31,045 nucleotides of DNA from contig NC_049982.1 of NCBI RefSeq assembly GCF_000003815.2, positions 32,083,352-32,114,396 of the forward strand, written 5' to 3'. Made by a program: the position numbers and the translations under genes. The notes beneath the pieces are model-generated. The model worked only from the letters and a program-made list of their open reading frames with translations, was not told the origin of the DNA and searched no databases. The DNA is from Branchiostoma floridae. Its lineage: Eukaryota > Chordata > Leptocardii > Amphioxiformes > Branchiostomatidae. This document shows, piece after piece, positions 1-12,400 of this stretch. Position 1 is the stretch's first letter; each line of letters starts with the position of its first letter.

Positions 1-140
1 ATTGATAGATTTACAGGCTGTGGTCTAAATAAGTGTGAATGCTACAAAGAGAAGCGAACACTTGGTTATGTAGCAAAGTCTTGTCAAGATTGTTATGGCT
101 ATTTACACCTTTGTCATGTCAAATGTGTGATCTTACATAG

Positions 141-460
141 CAGGGTTCTAGCCAGCATACTTCCTTCCATCCTTTGACAGAAGTTTAATGCTCATAATTT
201 TTTTGCCCATTCCGTCCTCTATGATGGAGAAAAATTGGCATGTAAAGATATTAAAACAGATGCATTTGAACTAAGCAGACTACCAGCAAAATTTGCCCCT
301 CAAAATGCAGGAAATAGTTTCAGAAGGTCAAGATTTCAAAATTTTCTAGGAGGAGCGTACCCCCGGACCCCCCTAGAAATGTTGAACATTCTTCATTCGA
401 CAGGATTTCCAAATTCAAATTCCAAGGGACGGGAAAAAATTCAGGCTGGCAAGAACACTG
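141..460. mobile_element. hAT-type MITE, family A copy 1
   Basis: Begins CAGGGTTCTAGCCAGC and ends GCTGGCAAGAACACTG, an imperfect inverted repeat of the hAT CAGGG...CCCTG type. The flanking 8-mers TTACATAG (133-140) and TTCCACAG (461-468) agree at 6 of 8 positions, compatible with an old 8-bp target duplication. The start is shared with the copies at 19175 and 20673. No coding sequence of its own is supported. Confidence 0.65.
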
Positions 461-486
461 TTCCACAGCTGCATTATTTTGTTTAA

Positions 487-1142
487 GGCATTTCGGTTGG
501 CTAAATTGGCATTTTGACCTTCCATTGTTCTCTCATTAATGAATTAAGAAAGAATTAAGCTGTAACGAATATTGATAGATGGTCATACAAGAATTCTAAA
601 TCTGATTTTTGGGGGGGCCAAATTGATGACGTCATCAGGTTTAATTGCCCCTAATATTCTTTTCCTATGGCAAAATACAGCACCTTGGTACATACATTGT
701 ACCACTGCAATGAAACTATGTTTTTCATGTGCATAATGATGAAGGCTACAAACTCACGGTTGCGCAAGCTGATATCTACTAACGATCTGTAGTTATTAAG
801 AATTAATTTTTTTTAATTAGATGAAAACAGACATTTTTTAATTACTACAGATCATTAGTAGATATCAATTTGCGCAACCGTGCGTTTGTAGCTTTCATCA
901 TTATGCAACGAAAAACGAAGTTTCATTACAGTGGTATGTACCATAGTGCTGTATTTTGTCATAGAAAAAATAATATTAGGGACAATAAAAATGATGACGT
1001 CAACAATTTAGTCCCCAAAAAAATCAGATTTAGAATTCTTGTATGCCCATCTATCAACATTGGTTACGGCTCCATTCATTCTTAATTCATTAATAAGAAA
1101 ACAGTGGAAGATTAAAATGCCAATTTAGCCAACCGAAAGACC
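487..1142. mobile_element. foldback MITE, ~650 bp, arms ~310 bp, TTAA target site
   Basis: Two arms (about 487-805 and 830-1142) are reverse complements nearly throughout, joined by a short A/T-rich loop. The outer ends are GGCATTTCGGTTGGCTAAAT and its complement. TTAA lies at both borders (483-486 and 1143-1146), which points to piggyBac-type insertion. Each arm carries a GATGACGTCA motif (about 626 and 993). No transposase is present. Confidence 0.85.
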
Positions 1143-1146
1143 TTAA

Positions 1147-2068
1147 AAGTCACACATAGCATCTGCCGTTCCTTATGCTCCATGTATAAATGATCAGGAT
1201 TGATAAAATGTAAATAGAAAGAAAAATCAAGGCATGACCATGAAAACAGCTAGATGTAAATCTTATATTTCCGTGATGATAAAATATCTGTGCCAATGCA
1301 ATGTAAATGCTGCCATAGTTTACTGTTTGTAATTTATGACATGAAAGTTTCAATTTTAAATATTGTTTGTTGAAGCAGTTGTATACACTAAGCACTTTGG
1401 CCTGAGATGAAAGTAATAGACCCTTTATTTTCAGCATTGTAACACTGTTTACCAAATGGCATATACACATCATACACTTTTGGTATTAGATTTGCTCAGA
1501 TGTCTTGCCGATCACAAAAACTGTCAGTTCGCAATGCAACAAAGAGTACATTCACCCCATAGAATATGGTACAATGAGAAGAAATCCTTTTTTTGTGTGT
1601 TATTTCATTGCCCTGTTATCAAGGTTGACCATAGAGAAACCAATAGAATGTGGACTGATTTTTATACAGGTGTCAATGGTAAGATTATTGAAGAGAATAT
1701 CTGTAGTCATACATGTATTAGCCAAGTGGTCCTAATGTAGAGGTGGTCATTTGTGTAGATTTTACCACTTTGGTAGAAATGAACAAATAGTACATCATGT
1801 AATGTACCAAAATATTTTCTAATTTACATTTTTCTGTTAACTGTCTAATAAGCATAATGTGCAGATGGCAATGCTTTTAAAGGTTCATGATATTGATACT
1901 ATATTAAATACATTGTTAATATTTTGTTCCAATAAAGAAAGATACAATGCGCACTTTGCAGTATTTTACTGAATAATGTTTCAAAATGCTCGATATAACG
2001 CAATGCTAGAGAAAAATCTTTGTTGTTGTTGTTTTTCATATAACCTGTAAACTGACTTATAAGTAGGC
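1147..2068. other. AT-rich intergenic DNA, no gene recognised
   Basis: I see no supported gene or element. Short frames on both strands lack recognisable protein. AATAAA occurs at 1931-1936, downstream of a long AT-rich tract, so a 3' UTR of an upstream plus-strand gene is possible but unproven. Confidence 0.4.
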
Positions 2069-2155
2069 TAGTGGTGGGTACCTGTACAGAAATTCAGGTA
2101 TAGTTCCAGTTCAGGTCTATAGGATAACCTGGACCTGATTGTGAAAACCTGTGAA
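2069..2155 (+). mobile_element. truncated copy of GGTGGGTACC-ended MITE
   Basis: TAGTGGTGGGTACCTGTACA and the following TTCAGGTATAGTTCCAG resemble the left end of the elements at 8499 and (reverse) 18719. The opposite terminus is not found here, so this is a fragment. Confidence 0.5.
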
Positions 2156-2178
2156 TTGAAAGATATCGAGACATGTAA

Positions 2179-2536
2179 GGCCACACCGATTTAATTTCTT
2201 GGTTCACGGATTCGCTCGCTCCTACTTTTTGGAAAAAAAGATAAAAATAAAAATTAACCACTCAGCAAATTTTCACCATCAATGAAACCATTCACCAACT
2301 TTCTGGTGTAGCAAATTGGCCTTTATATGATAAGCTCCTTAAAGTGTGGGTACAGGTGCTGTTACTGTGCAAAAATAGTGTTTTTGTACTTTTTTCAAGC
2401 TGAAAACTTTTTCTTTCTTTATGTTTTGGATTAGCCGTTACCTTTACCCCAACCATTTTACAATTTTTATTTCGCCCTCTCGCTCCATATTTTTTATGAA
2501 AAAATCCGTGAACCATGAAATTAAATTGGTGTGGCC
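2179..2536 (+). mobile_element. PIF/Harbinger-like MITE, copy 1
   Basis: Inverted ends GGCCACACCGATTTAATTTC and GAAATTAAATTGGTGTGGCC enclose a non-coding body containing TTAGCCGTTACCTTTACCCC. TAA lies on both sides (2176-2178, 2537-2539). The copies at 11123 and 23286 have the same body in opposite orientation. The 3-bp T-starting duplication suggests PIF/Harbinger mobilisation. Confidence 0.85.
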
Positions 2537-2539
2537 TAA

Positions 2540-3179
2540 TAGAGACAAGCAAGTCTTTCCTTCACTCTCCAACACAGCCACACACACCCAACCCACTACC
2601 TTCAGGGTGAAGTTTATATCATGTAACGTTACATGTAAACAATGAATTTTGTATCCAAAATTGTTTCACTGGTCCGGGAAACTCGCATGTGATGATGATG
2701 ATGATGTATGCATAAACCAAATGAATGTACAGCAAACCTTTTCCTTGACTAGTATCTTTTCAGATATGACAAAATTATTTCACATTATTTCAAAGTCTAC
2801 CACTATTTGTCACAATAATACAGATAACGTTACATGTACAATGTATATGTGTCAATTTTTATTCTAATCACACTGGATAATCGCACACTTCTGTTAATTG
2901 CAGAAAATCCCGAGGTGGTGTGGTGCAGCTTAACAACATCGCTTTGTTGCACCATTCGGATAATTGAACCAAATGCATTGACAAATGCGGCTTCTACTAA
3001 CGTTATATATATCTTCAACCAAAACTCTTGTTCAAAGGCAAAAATTAGACGACAGCTGTCACGACCAAATCAGTAGCAGGTACATTCACCAATGATTCAC
3101 CAATGTCTTTTTGATAGGTGAATATTGTATCTCCAAAACGTTGCCTTTCTATTCTATCACATCTGCTTGAACATCTGTC
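2540..3179. other. intergenic DNA upstream of the INPP5F promoter
   Basis: AT-rich, with a GATGATGATGATGATG microsatellite near 2691-2706 and TAACGTTACATGTA motifs (2622-2637, 2824-2838). No coding sequence or element with recognisable ends was found. Confidence 0.4.
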
Positions 3180-3365
3180 TGTGCGGACACGCCCCTTAAA
3201 ATCTCCTTCCCAGGGTTAGCTGATTCTCGCTATGGGAACGAGAACAGAGTGTCAGAGAAAACATCCAAGATGGCGGCCACGAATCGAGGTTGAGCGAGCC
3301 CAGCTGAGATAAACACGGCCCGGGCCGGCTTTTCCTTCCGTTCCCGCCGCCAGACAGCAGCGGCG
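3180..3365 (+). promoter_or_regulatory. GC-rich TATA-less promoter / 5' UTR with YY1-TISU motif
   Basis: Sequence directly upstream of the INPP5F start becomes GC- and CpG-rich, unlike the AT-rich flanks. No TATA box is visible. It contains CACGCCCC (3188-3195, KLF/Sp-like) and CCAAGATGGCGGCC (3265-3278), the classic YY1 site found just downstream of the transcription start in many TATA-less metazoan promoters. The core CAAGATGGCGGC (3266-3277) also fits the TISU consensus SAASATGGCGGC exactly. The transcription start was not determined; it is inferred to lie between about 3180 and 3270. Confidence 0.6.
3270..3293 (+). CDS. upstream ORF, 7 codons (MAATNRG), in INPP5F leader
   Basis: The ATG inside the TISU/YY1 motif has a strong context (A at -3, G at +4), reads seven codons and stops at TGA (3291-3293). 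It is in the same frame as the INPP5F start 96 nt downstream and leaves 72 nt for reinitiation. It matters only if transcription starts upstream of it. If the start site lies within the motif, as is common for YY1 promoters, the ATG may be too close to the cap or absent. Confidence 0.4.
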   Translation: MAATNRG

Positions 3366-3462
3366 ATGGAGCTGTACCAAGCCCACGACCACTACATCCT
3401 GCTGGATGGCGAGCACAGCCTGTGGTGCAGTCGTTTCGACGGAAAACTCACTGCTCGTACCG
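3366..3462 (+). CDS. INPP5F: INPP5F exon 1 (residues 1-32)
   Basis: Starts at ATG 3366 (G at -3 and +4, a good Kozak context) and encodes [20 protein letters not shown] followed by CSRFDGKL. This matches the extreme N-terminus of vertebrate INPP5F, which fixes the start. Donor G|GTCAGT at 3463; one nucleotide is carried into exon 2. The intron after it is 7.5 kb, the longest in the window. Confidence 0.95.
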
Positions 3463-6400
3463 GTCAGTAGCAAAATTTTCTTTTATACCGGGTCTCATGA
3501 TCACATGCTAGCCGGCGGCTTGATATGGGATATCTCTCCCATGATCATCATACTCATATGGTTTGATGTGTTAGAAGCAAAGTCATGTGCTAGTCAGAAA
3601 GGAAACGATGACAAACAGAAGGTCGTGGCTTTAGAAGAAGTTTCTAGAATTCGCAGTCGCGTGGTTTTAGGGGGAGGGTGGGTTCCTTGGGGACACCAAC
3701 CGATGGGCCCAGTTAGCAGTTTTCGCGATGATTTGCGATGGTTATGACTTCTCTTCCTTTTAAAGTCACATGAGGTTTTACTCTAGTCACTTCCTCCGCA
3801 GCAAATTATGCCACTCCCCCTGCTGTCAAACCCGTACAAATTTTTACCGGTACTGCTCCTTGAGTGTACTTATGTCAAACAGTGTAACGTGTTCTGTTGG
3901 TTAATATTTAATTTCTTTTTCTCAATCCTGCAATGACAACCGATTACATAATGATGTCATTGATAAATCACCATAAATTCCTGGGCATGCAGCTTGAGGA
4001 GGGTACAATTACATTGCACTATGGTCCTTTGTTTGTTTGTTTGTATTGCGTAATGTAAACCACCTCATGGCATAACCAAATGTATTAAACACCTTAGTTT
4101 GTACTGAATACTATTACACCCCGACCAATCGAATGGGGACATCCCTCACGAATGTGCACACTCCTCTAGAAAGAGGACACTCCTCGACGTTCAAGGGGAC
4201 GCTCCTCTTGGAAATGGGATGTGCCTCCCTTTATTAGGGGACGCTCCTCCAGAAATGGTATGTTTACCGGGCATAGGGGACGTCCCTCCAACACCCACGC
4301 CGGCCCATGGAATCGGCCGCTAACCCGACAAATCCCTTTCTAGTTCATCTAAATCACAACATCCAAAACTTTAACCCCGCCAGTGCTCTCGACAAACGTC
4401 ACACCTCGCAAGGTACGGATAGTTTTTGATTAAAAATTGAGGCATGTTGGAAATAAAGCTGCCCGCGCGGCAGAACATCACTTCTCTTCAGTGTTGTAAT
4501 GGCGGCGTATCGCACGTCCGGCAAGCACAACATCGAGTTTTAGCCTACATATCCGCGTGCTTGTCAAGTTTTAAGGCCTCCCTCCCTAACACACGAACAT
4601 GGGAGAAGTTTCTAACACGATGTCAGACGTATTTATTCAGGATTTTTTGTACAACGCGGCTACATGGCCCGATACCGTATCCGTGTGCTTGTCGAGACTG
4701 GCTTCCCTCCCCAGCACACGTACGGGCACCGGGTCTCTGTCACGGTAAGCCGTAATACCGGGCGTTTCCAGTAAACCGCGGCCTTTTCACAAGCCATAAC
4801 AGATAACTACTCCTGACATCGAGTTAGAAACTTCTCCCATGTACGTGTGTTGGGGAGAGAGGCCTTAAAACTCGACAAGCACGCGGATATTTTGGCTAAA
4901 ACTCGATGTTGTGCTTGCCGGACGTGCGATACGCCGGCATTACAACACTGAAGAGAAGTGATGTACTGCCGCGCGGGCAGCTTTATTTCCAACATGCCTC
5001 AATTTTTAATCAAAAACTATCCGTACCTTGCGAGGTGTGACGTTTGTCAAGAGCACTGGCGGGGTTAAAGTTTTGGATGTTGTGATTTAGATGAACTAGA
5101 AAGGGATTTGTCGGGTTAGCGGCCGATTCCACGGGCCGGCGGGGGTGTTGGAGGGACGTCCCCTATGCCCGGTAAACATACCATTTCCGGAGGAGCGTCC
5201 CCTAATAAAGGGAGGCACATCCCATTTTCAGGAGGAGCGTCCCCTTGAACGTCGAGGAGTGTCCTCTTTTCTAGAGGAGTGTGCACATTCGCGAGGGATG
5301 TCTCCATTCGATTGGTCGGGGTGTATTAGCTGCATATACGGACAGATCTAATCGAACCACTTGCACCGGGAAAGACCCCTAGTGTGATGGGTTCTTTTAG
5401 TTCATACATGCTTGAGTTTGGGGTTCTCCTCAAATATGGGACAGCCCCAACTGAAGCTAGGTACTCATTGACACCTGAGTGAAGTGAGGAAAGTCATGTT
5501 AAGTGCATTACCCAAGGGCACAAGGTCTGTGGTGTATCAATTGCATGGCAAGGATTTGAACCTCTGGGTTACAGGCCAACCATCTGCCGTTGCACCACAT
5601 GACTGTCCGTTTTTATTTCTTGTCAAAAGCAGGTTTCTGTCTCAAAACAATCTTTGATACATTTCTTCTTCTGAGTCTGAATCTCAGTCTGACGTTTGCC
5701 CCCTGGAAGCCATGAAGGTCCTCCTTCCTCTAGCATGTCCAATAATGTCTTAACCCTTAAACTGCCAAAAACGGATATATCCGGCACACATATACATGCC
5801 CTGTGTGCCGTGCCCGGTTATAACCGGGATAGCGTATTCCCCCAAAGTAGCAGCTTTGCGCGCGTGTAGCGCACGAACCCCGGAAGTTAGGGACTTCGGC
5901 CTTGTTCAGGTGTCTCTTTTCCGGGGTCAGCGGCCAACCCTGGCACTAATAGCATTTTATAGGGCTGAAACAATGGCAGTTTAACTTTAAGGGTTGAGCT
6001 AGTTGTGAGAACTCCCATCTTCAGTTTGGTGGCTTTTATTATGGTGCTTTTTTCCAGTAGATAGACTATTGCCGTATTGTGGTAATATTGTAGCGAGGAT
6101 ATCAGCACCAGTAAGGGTGATGTTACATTTCCAAATGTCTACCTACTGGAGGAGATTGTCCCTCTTGATATCTCGATTATACACACATCAAGTAAAGTGC
6201 AAATCCTGTAGAATTTGAACTTTGTATGTTGTTTCTTTCTGTTTCTACTCCTTTCTTAAACTGGTCCCCACACCGGTAACCGAACCCGGGCCGGCAGATC
6301 ACAAAATCCAACGTGCAAACCACAACCCGGAAAAGGCTGACCTGCCCATTGGCATAGCTGTTTGGCGCTACTTAAACCCCCACTGTTACAACTTTTTCAG

Positions 6401-9400
6401 GCCTGTTTCGCCCCACTCAGAAGTGTATAGTTTATTTGTTTAGATTTTCTATTTGTTTATGGTGATGGCTATATCCATTGTGTTGACTACAAAGAAAGGT
6501 AAATTTAGGAGCAAGACCAATTGGTTTTAATGACATAATCCTCTCCCAGGATATTTGTGTGATGTAGACAATCATGTTGCTGTACTGAATATTCAGGGCA
6601 GGGAGGAAAAACCGAAGACACAGTGGACTTTATAATTAGATTTTCATGGCGTAACCAACTGCTGCATTCCCCCAAAACTATTTTGTGATATTGAAATCCT
6701 TCTACTGTAATTTTTCCTTGGATCTCCTGTCCACAAAACCCATTTCTGCTCCAGCTTTCTCCCACAAAATTACCCGATCCTGATGCAGTTTGATCAGGGC
6801 TTGCTCCGTTCCCTCTTTAATGTGAGGATAATGGCAGTTTGCATGCTTTCAACCCTCGGTTCATTCTATTCAAGTCATACCCCCCTGATTAATCAGGGTA
6901 ATTTCACAGACACATGGGCAGAACATGCCAGTCTTTGTTGTATGTATCGATCATTCAACTTGCAAAGAATTGTGTGACATGGTTGGATTAGAAACAAATG
7001 TCATTCCGTGCAACTTTTAACAAATTTGTAGGCCTCTCAACTATATTGTTCCGGGGAGGGCTCGAAATACTTTTTCTGCATGCCTGCACTGGTGCAGGTA
7101 ACACTGAAAATTACCTGCACCAGACAACTTTTACCTGCACCACTCTGAATTTAGGAAGTATGGATCATACTAAAATTGTTCAGGAACCATTGCTATTTTT
7201 CTTTTATACTTTGTAAGGTGGTAACAGTCAATGCAACTAGTATCATAATCCACAAAGACCTACATCATATGACCGTTATGTATAAAACCCAGTACATGGA
7301 CCAGTGCAGGTTAGATGTAGGTAAACATCAGAAATACCTGCACAGCTCCAATTTTACCTGCACTAACCTGCATATGCAGGTAGTGTTTCGAGCCCTGTTG
7401 TATATAAAGTTGAATGGAAATCCTAGCAAGGCCATACCAATTTAATTTGTTGCATAAATAACTACAGACTTGACAAATGATAAGTTTTCAGCACATTTTA
7501 TGCAACAAATCAATATCTAGGGTGGTCCCTGATTAGCAAAGGCCCAATTTAAAAAAATATAATATACGTAGTGTCCAAAATAACCATGTGCAGGCACTGA
7601 AATTTGAGGCCTGTAGTTTATTTGGGAGTCAGAAGAGGCAGTGAAAATTTCTCAACGGGAGGTGTGGCCAATTTTTTTTTTCAAATTGGAAAAAATAAGA
7701 CAGCAGTACCGAGAAGCAACAAATAGAATTGGACTGGCCCAAGTATCATTTGCAAAATGCAAATTGCTTTCCTGTAGCTTTTGGGAAACTATTGCTCATG
7801 TACATGTAGGTCAAAGGGGGTGTATAGAAAGTACAGAATCCAATTTCGAAAGACATAAACAATCGCAGGTCATGTTTTCAGAGAACAGAAGCCACCCATT
7901 GGCAAGCACAACAAACAATGCTGTAAGCCTGTCTCGTTGTGGGTATATTCTGATAAATGTATTCTATCTACCACCCACTACTGCATTTTAGTCCTGACTT
8001 TAATTTCTACCTCAGTTCCGTTTCCTTGTATTTTGTGGATCTCAAGAGAATAATTTAGCTGTGCAAACACAACAATCCTGTAAATATCTTATCTTGCTAC
8101 ATTCCGGGTAGAATTTTAAGAATGAACAGACAACATTCATTTGCTGCCCACTTTTTTTTATTTTTTTTCCTTCCATAGTTCCATTTCCTTAGATTGCCAA
8201 CAATTTCATATCAGTTTTCTTTATGTTTCATTCCATTTCGCACTTTCTGTACATTCCATTTTGTTTCATTTCATTCCATTTCATTTCGCATTTTCCGGAT
8301 ACCTATCAAGGGGGCTTGCAGAAGTACAAAATCAAGTCATAATCATAATTCTGCAAAAAAAATGTAGCTAAAAAAGCAGCCATTTTATAATATTTAGTAA
8401 GTGATCCTTTGCAAACAAAATTGTAATTACTGAGAATGCCACTATGTAGTAAGTTATACCATGGACATCATATGAAATATTGCAGATTTGGGTCCTTTCT
8501 AGGGGTGGGTACCAGTACAGAAAATTCACGTACAGGTACGGTTCAGGTCCAGAGGATCAAGTCCAGGTCAGGACCTGAACTTGGGCCTAATTATCTGTAA
8601 AAACTTATGAATGGGCGATACTCAAAACAATGGTCCAATTCGCCACCAAGAATTCTGTTTGTTGGAGTATCCGACGTCCATTGGGGTTTTAAACTTCTAT
8701 CTCCATTTTAACAACACTAACTGCCTCTGTTTTAGACCACATTTGACTTCTACTCCGCTCTTGTTCTTTTCTTGGACCTGTAAGCCCCAAAACACGTGAA
8801 CGCCTGCCGGTGTAATATGTTAATTTTCTAATCGGTCCAACATCCGGTCAGCTGAATTTTTTCAGATCCGGTTCTCTGAACTGGTCTGGACCGGTGCAGT
8901 GTACCGGTACCCACCCCTAGTCCATTCAAACATCATGCATATTTCTTTTGGGAAGTTGTTTTGTCTCAAGGACACATAAATAAATCAGACTGCCCTCTCC
9001 AACCTTAATGCCCTTTCCAAGCTAGATCCATCTCCTTGATAGCTCCCAAAGGATAGCAATGTACATGTAGGTATGCATAAATTCACACTTACCTACAGTA
9101 CACAAATGTACATTCAGCTACGAATGCCTATAGGGTCCTACAATACTTTGTACACTAGTACAGGTACCATATCTGCTCCATTAAAGCACATCCTATCTTT
9201 AAACACACTCCCAAAAAAAATCATTTAAAATCCTTCCATAAAATTTTGACTTTAATATCTAAACGCAATGAAGAGTTATCTTCCAAAGCATATGTATGAT
9301 AACGCAAGCCAAAAAGTCAAAAATGAAATTTAGATTTTAATCAAAATGACGTTCTGGAGTGGACAACCTCTAATTTTGTTACTCGGAGATGTCATTTGTC

Positions 9401-12400
9401 ATGCGCCTATAGATGGGGAAAATCATTTTTGATCAATCAATGGTGATTAATCAAAGGTGAGATCAAAAGATTAGGGTTACGTTCCTGATATTAGATTTGT
9501 GATAAAAAGTAATATTACATGTATCATGTGTCCGTCGGCAAAGAAGATGAGGGACGATACTGTAAATGCGTTTAATTTTGCGGGGATTTAATTTGGCGTG
9601 GAGTTTTTGTGGCGGTTTTCAGTTCGCGGTAGTGACGTATACTGTATAGTCACATACTACACGTATAATGGAAAAATGATTGTGGTGGCCTTAAACCATG
9701 AACATAAAACCACAACAACTACTTCTGCATTTATAGCACTTTGGACTACAGGGTCTAGCTAGCTTTGTAACACTTTGTGCTTCTGTTACATGTTCTCCTT
9801 TTATGCAACCAGAGATGGCAGACTTCGCCCTCTTACCTATAGGCTATACTGCTTTGCAACACTTCCAGTCGTACAAAATTAGGCGGCAGCATGACATCCT
9901 GTACAGACTACAAATTTTGATAAAGATAAGGAAAAAAAGATGGCAAAAATAAGATCCCCAAAATTTTTCATACTGACATAATAAACATTCCAACAAGAAT
10001 TGATCATACTTCACACGTAATTTTGGGGTGAAGTAAAATCAAAAAGTATTTTTTTACTTTTTTTATCCTTCCTTACAATTGTCTTAAAGAAATGCTGAAC
10101 TGTCCCAGGTTATGTATAGTGACTCTAACTAGTGGGGTATTGCCTCCCATAATAGTCAACATTTACTCAGAGTGTACACTACATATTCCCATGATGATAT
10201 GCCTTCTCCGTTTGACTTGTACACAAGGTATAGATAATGTCATTACATCAGGGATTCCATAAATTAACCTTAACAAGCTAGGGAGGATTCCGTGCCCGCA
10301 TGACCGAATTGGGTCCCCGGACGCTCGTTATTTAGCATATTAAACTGCGATGGCCTGGCTAGCCATGAAAAATTGGGGTTAAACCATTTCAAACCTCAGT
10401 GTAGGAAACTATAACTATAGGCTGTATATAGCAGAACAGTAATTGTTAAATGAATGAATGAAAGATTTAGGAAAATAATGTTCTTGTTACACAACCTAGA
10501 GGAAGTTTACCTTGTCGACTTTACATTAACTTCTCAGCTTCCTTCATTACAGTAAATGCAGAAATGTTTTCTGTGGTTTTATGTTCGCGGATTTTGCAGT
10601 GACCCATTTACTCAAAGCAACCATGGTCGGACTGGAAACATTATCATACCCACCCAAGAAAACACGTTTCAAAGTAAAATGCGCTGGAAGTTGCGAAAAT
10701 TTAATTTGGTGTCCTTGGAAAAAATCGTAACAGCAGCAATTCCAACGTCCAAATCAGGTATTCATATCTTTGACAGTGGTGCATTTGGCATGCATTGACC
10801 AAGTTCGATTTGTTCGATGGAAGCCTGCTATGTGTGATACAAATTCAAAGCCTGTATGGAGTTTTTCATTACCTGGTCCGGAACACCTGTATCAAATGTT
10901 ATTGCGGCTAAATGTATATATAAATGTATGACACACCCTTACAGCTGAAGAATTCAGACATGGTCCTGATTTCATACGGATATTTCTTTGTCTTGCAGGA
11001 GAGGACCTGTGCAATGCATGGAACCCAGTCTGCCTGGGACTCGTCCATGGTGTGATAGGCAAAGTACAGCTATATCCAGGTAATACAATTCTTGGTCTTA
11101 TCACTTGTACATACACCATTTAGGCCACACCAATTTAATTTCTTGGTTCACGGATTTTTTCATAAAAAAATATGGAGCGAGAGGGCGAAATAAAAATAAG
11201 AATTGTAAAATGGTTGGGGTAAAGGTAACGGCTAATCCAAAACATAAAGAAAAAAAGTTTTCAGCTTGAAAAAAGTACAAAAACACTATTTTTGTACAGT
11301 AACAGCACCTGTACCCACACTTTAAGGAGCTTATAATATAAAGGCCAATTTACTACACCAGAAAGTTGGTGAATGGTTTCATTAATGGTGAAAATTTGCT
11401 GAGTGGTAATTTTTATTTTTTTTTTCCAAAAAATAGGAGCGAATCTGTGAACCAAGAAATTAAATTGGTGTGGCCTTATAGGGATTTTCCTTTTTCTACT
11501 CCTGACTTGTCATAAAAGCTCATCCGATGTGTTGGTACAATCCATGTTGAAATTTGTAACTTCCATTCAACTCCAAAGCAAAATGTGCACCTCGAATTTT
11601 CGACGGCTCATACAATGTACGTTCATCTTCCTGATGTGATTCAATTACTTGCAGCATGTGACCATAGGGACATGTAACTCAAGTAATGAATCGTAATTGC
11701 CTGGCAAACAATATCGGCCCGTCTCGGTATTGGCTGATAGACTCTAATGAGTTGATGGTCTCATTTCCCCCCCCCCCCCCCTTCTGAGGAAGGTTGATGT
11801 ACATGTATGAGTGATAAAAAAATTGAGGTGAGCAGATTGCTTTGTCTTGAATGAAAGCTACAAATTTTAACATAAATGACTTCATCATGCAGATATAGTG
11901 ATTCGTATGATATACAAATTTTCTATACTTTGGTTTGAGACCTTTGATAAAGTTGCTTGTATGATGAATTCTCAGTTTTAACTCACAGCACTTTTTGCTC
12001 TCGTATGGTTTTGAATGTGGAATGATATTACGGTTTGAAAGAAACTTTTGAAAATCAATTGTTACTGTTTAATCCGTAAGGTTAAATTTAAAAAAACAGT
12101 CAGGGTTGGACAACTCCACTAGCCTAATTGTCCTGGGCAGGAGAAAGTGTAAGTGCATGTCCAACCCCACTTGTCCGATCAGGCTAGTAAGACTTTTCCA
12201 TGAGTGAGATTTCGATATACTTTTTACAGTCATGATATCAAACATTGGTCAACACAGAAAAATAGAGCCAATCACAGAAAAATAGAGCCAATAATAAAAG
12301 AATTCCATTTTGCTCGAAATGAAAATGCATAGAAAAATAGATTTCGGCAAGTGAAAAGTTGATTCGGGCTAGTTAGTCTTTTATGTACTTGCCCAATAGG

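Noticed and set aside
4444-4995. Mirror-image 62-103 residue frames starting [10 protein letters not shown] on both strands
   Set aside because: They are the same arm sequence of a foldback element read in opposite directions; no family is recognised and the arms explain the similarity.
6270-6345. Functional tRNA gene
   Set aside because: Both promoter boxes deviate and no full cloverleaf could be drawn; kept only as a low-confidence SINE remnant.
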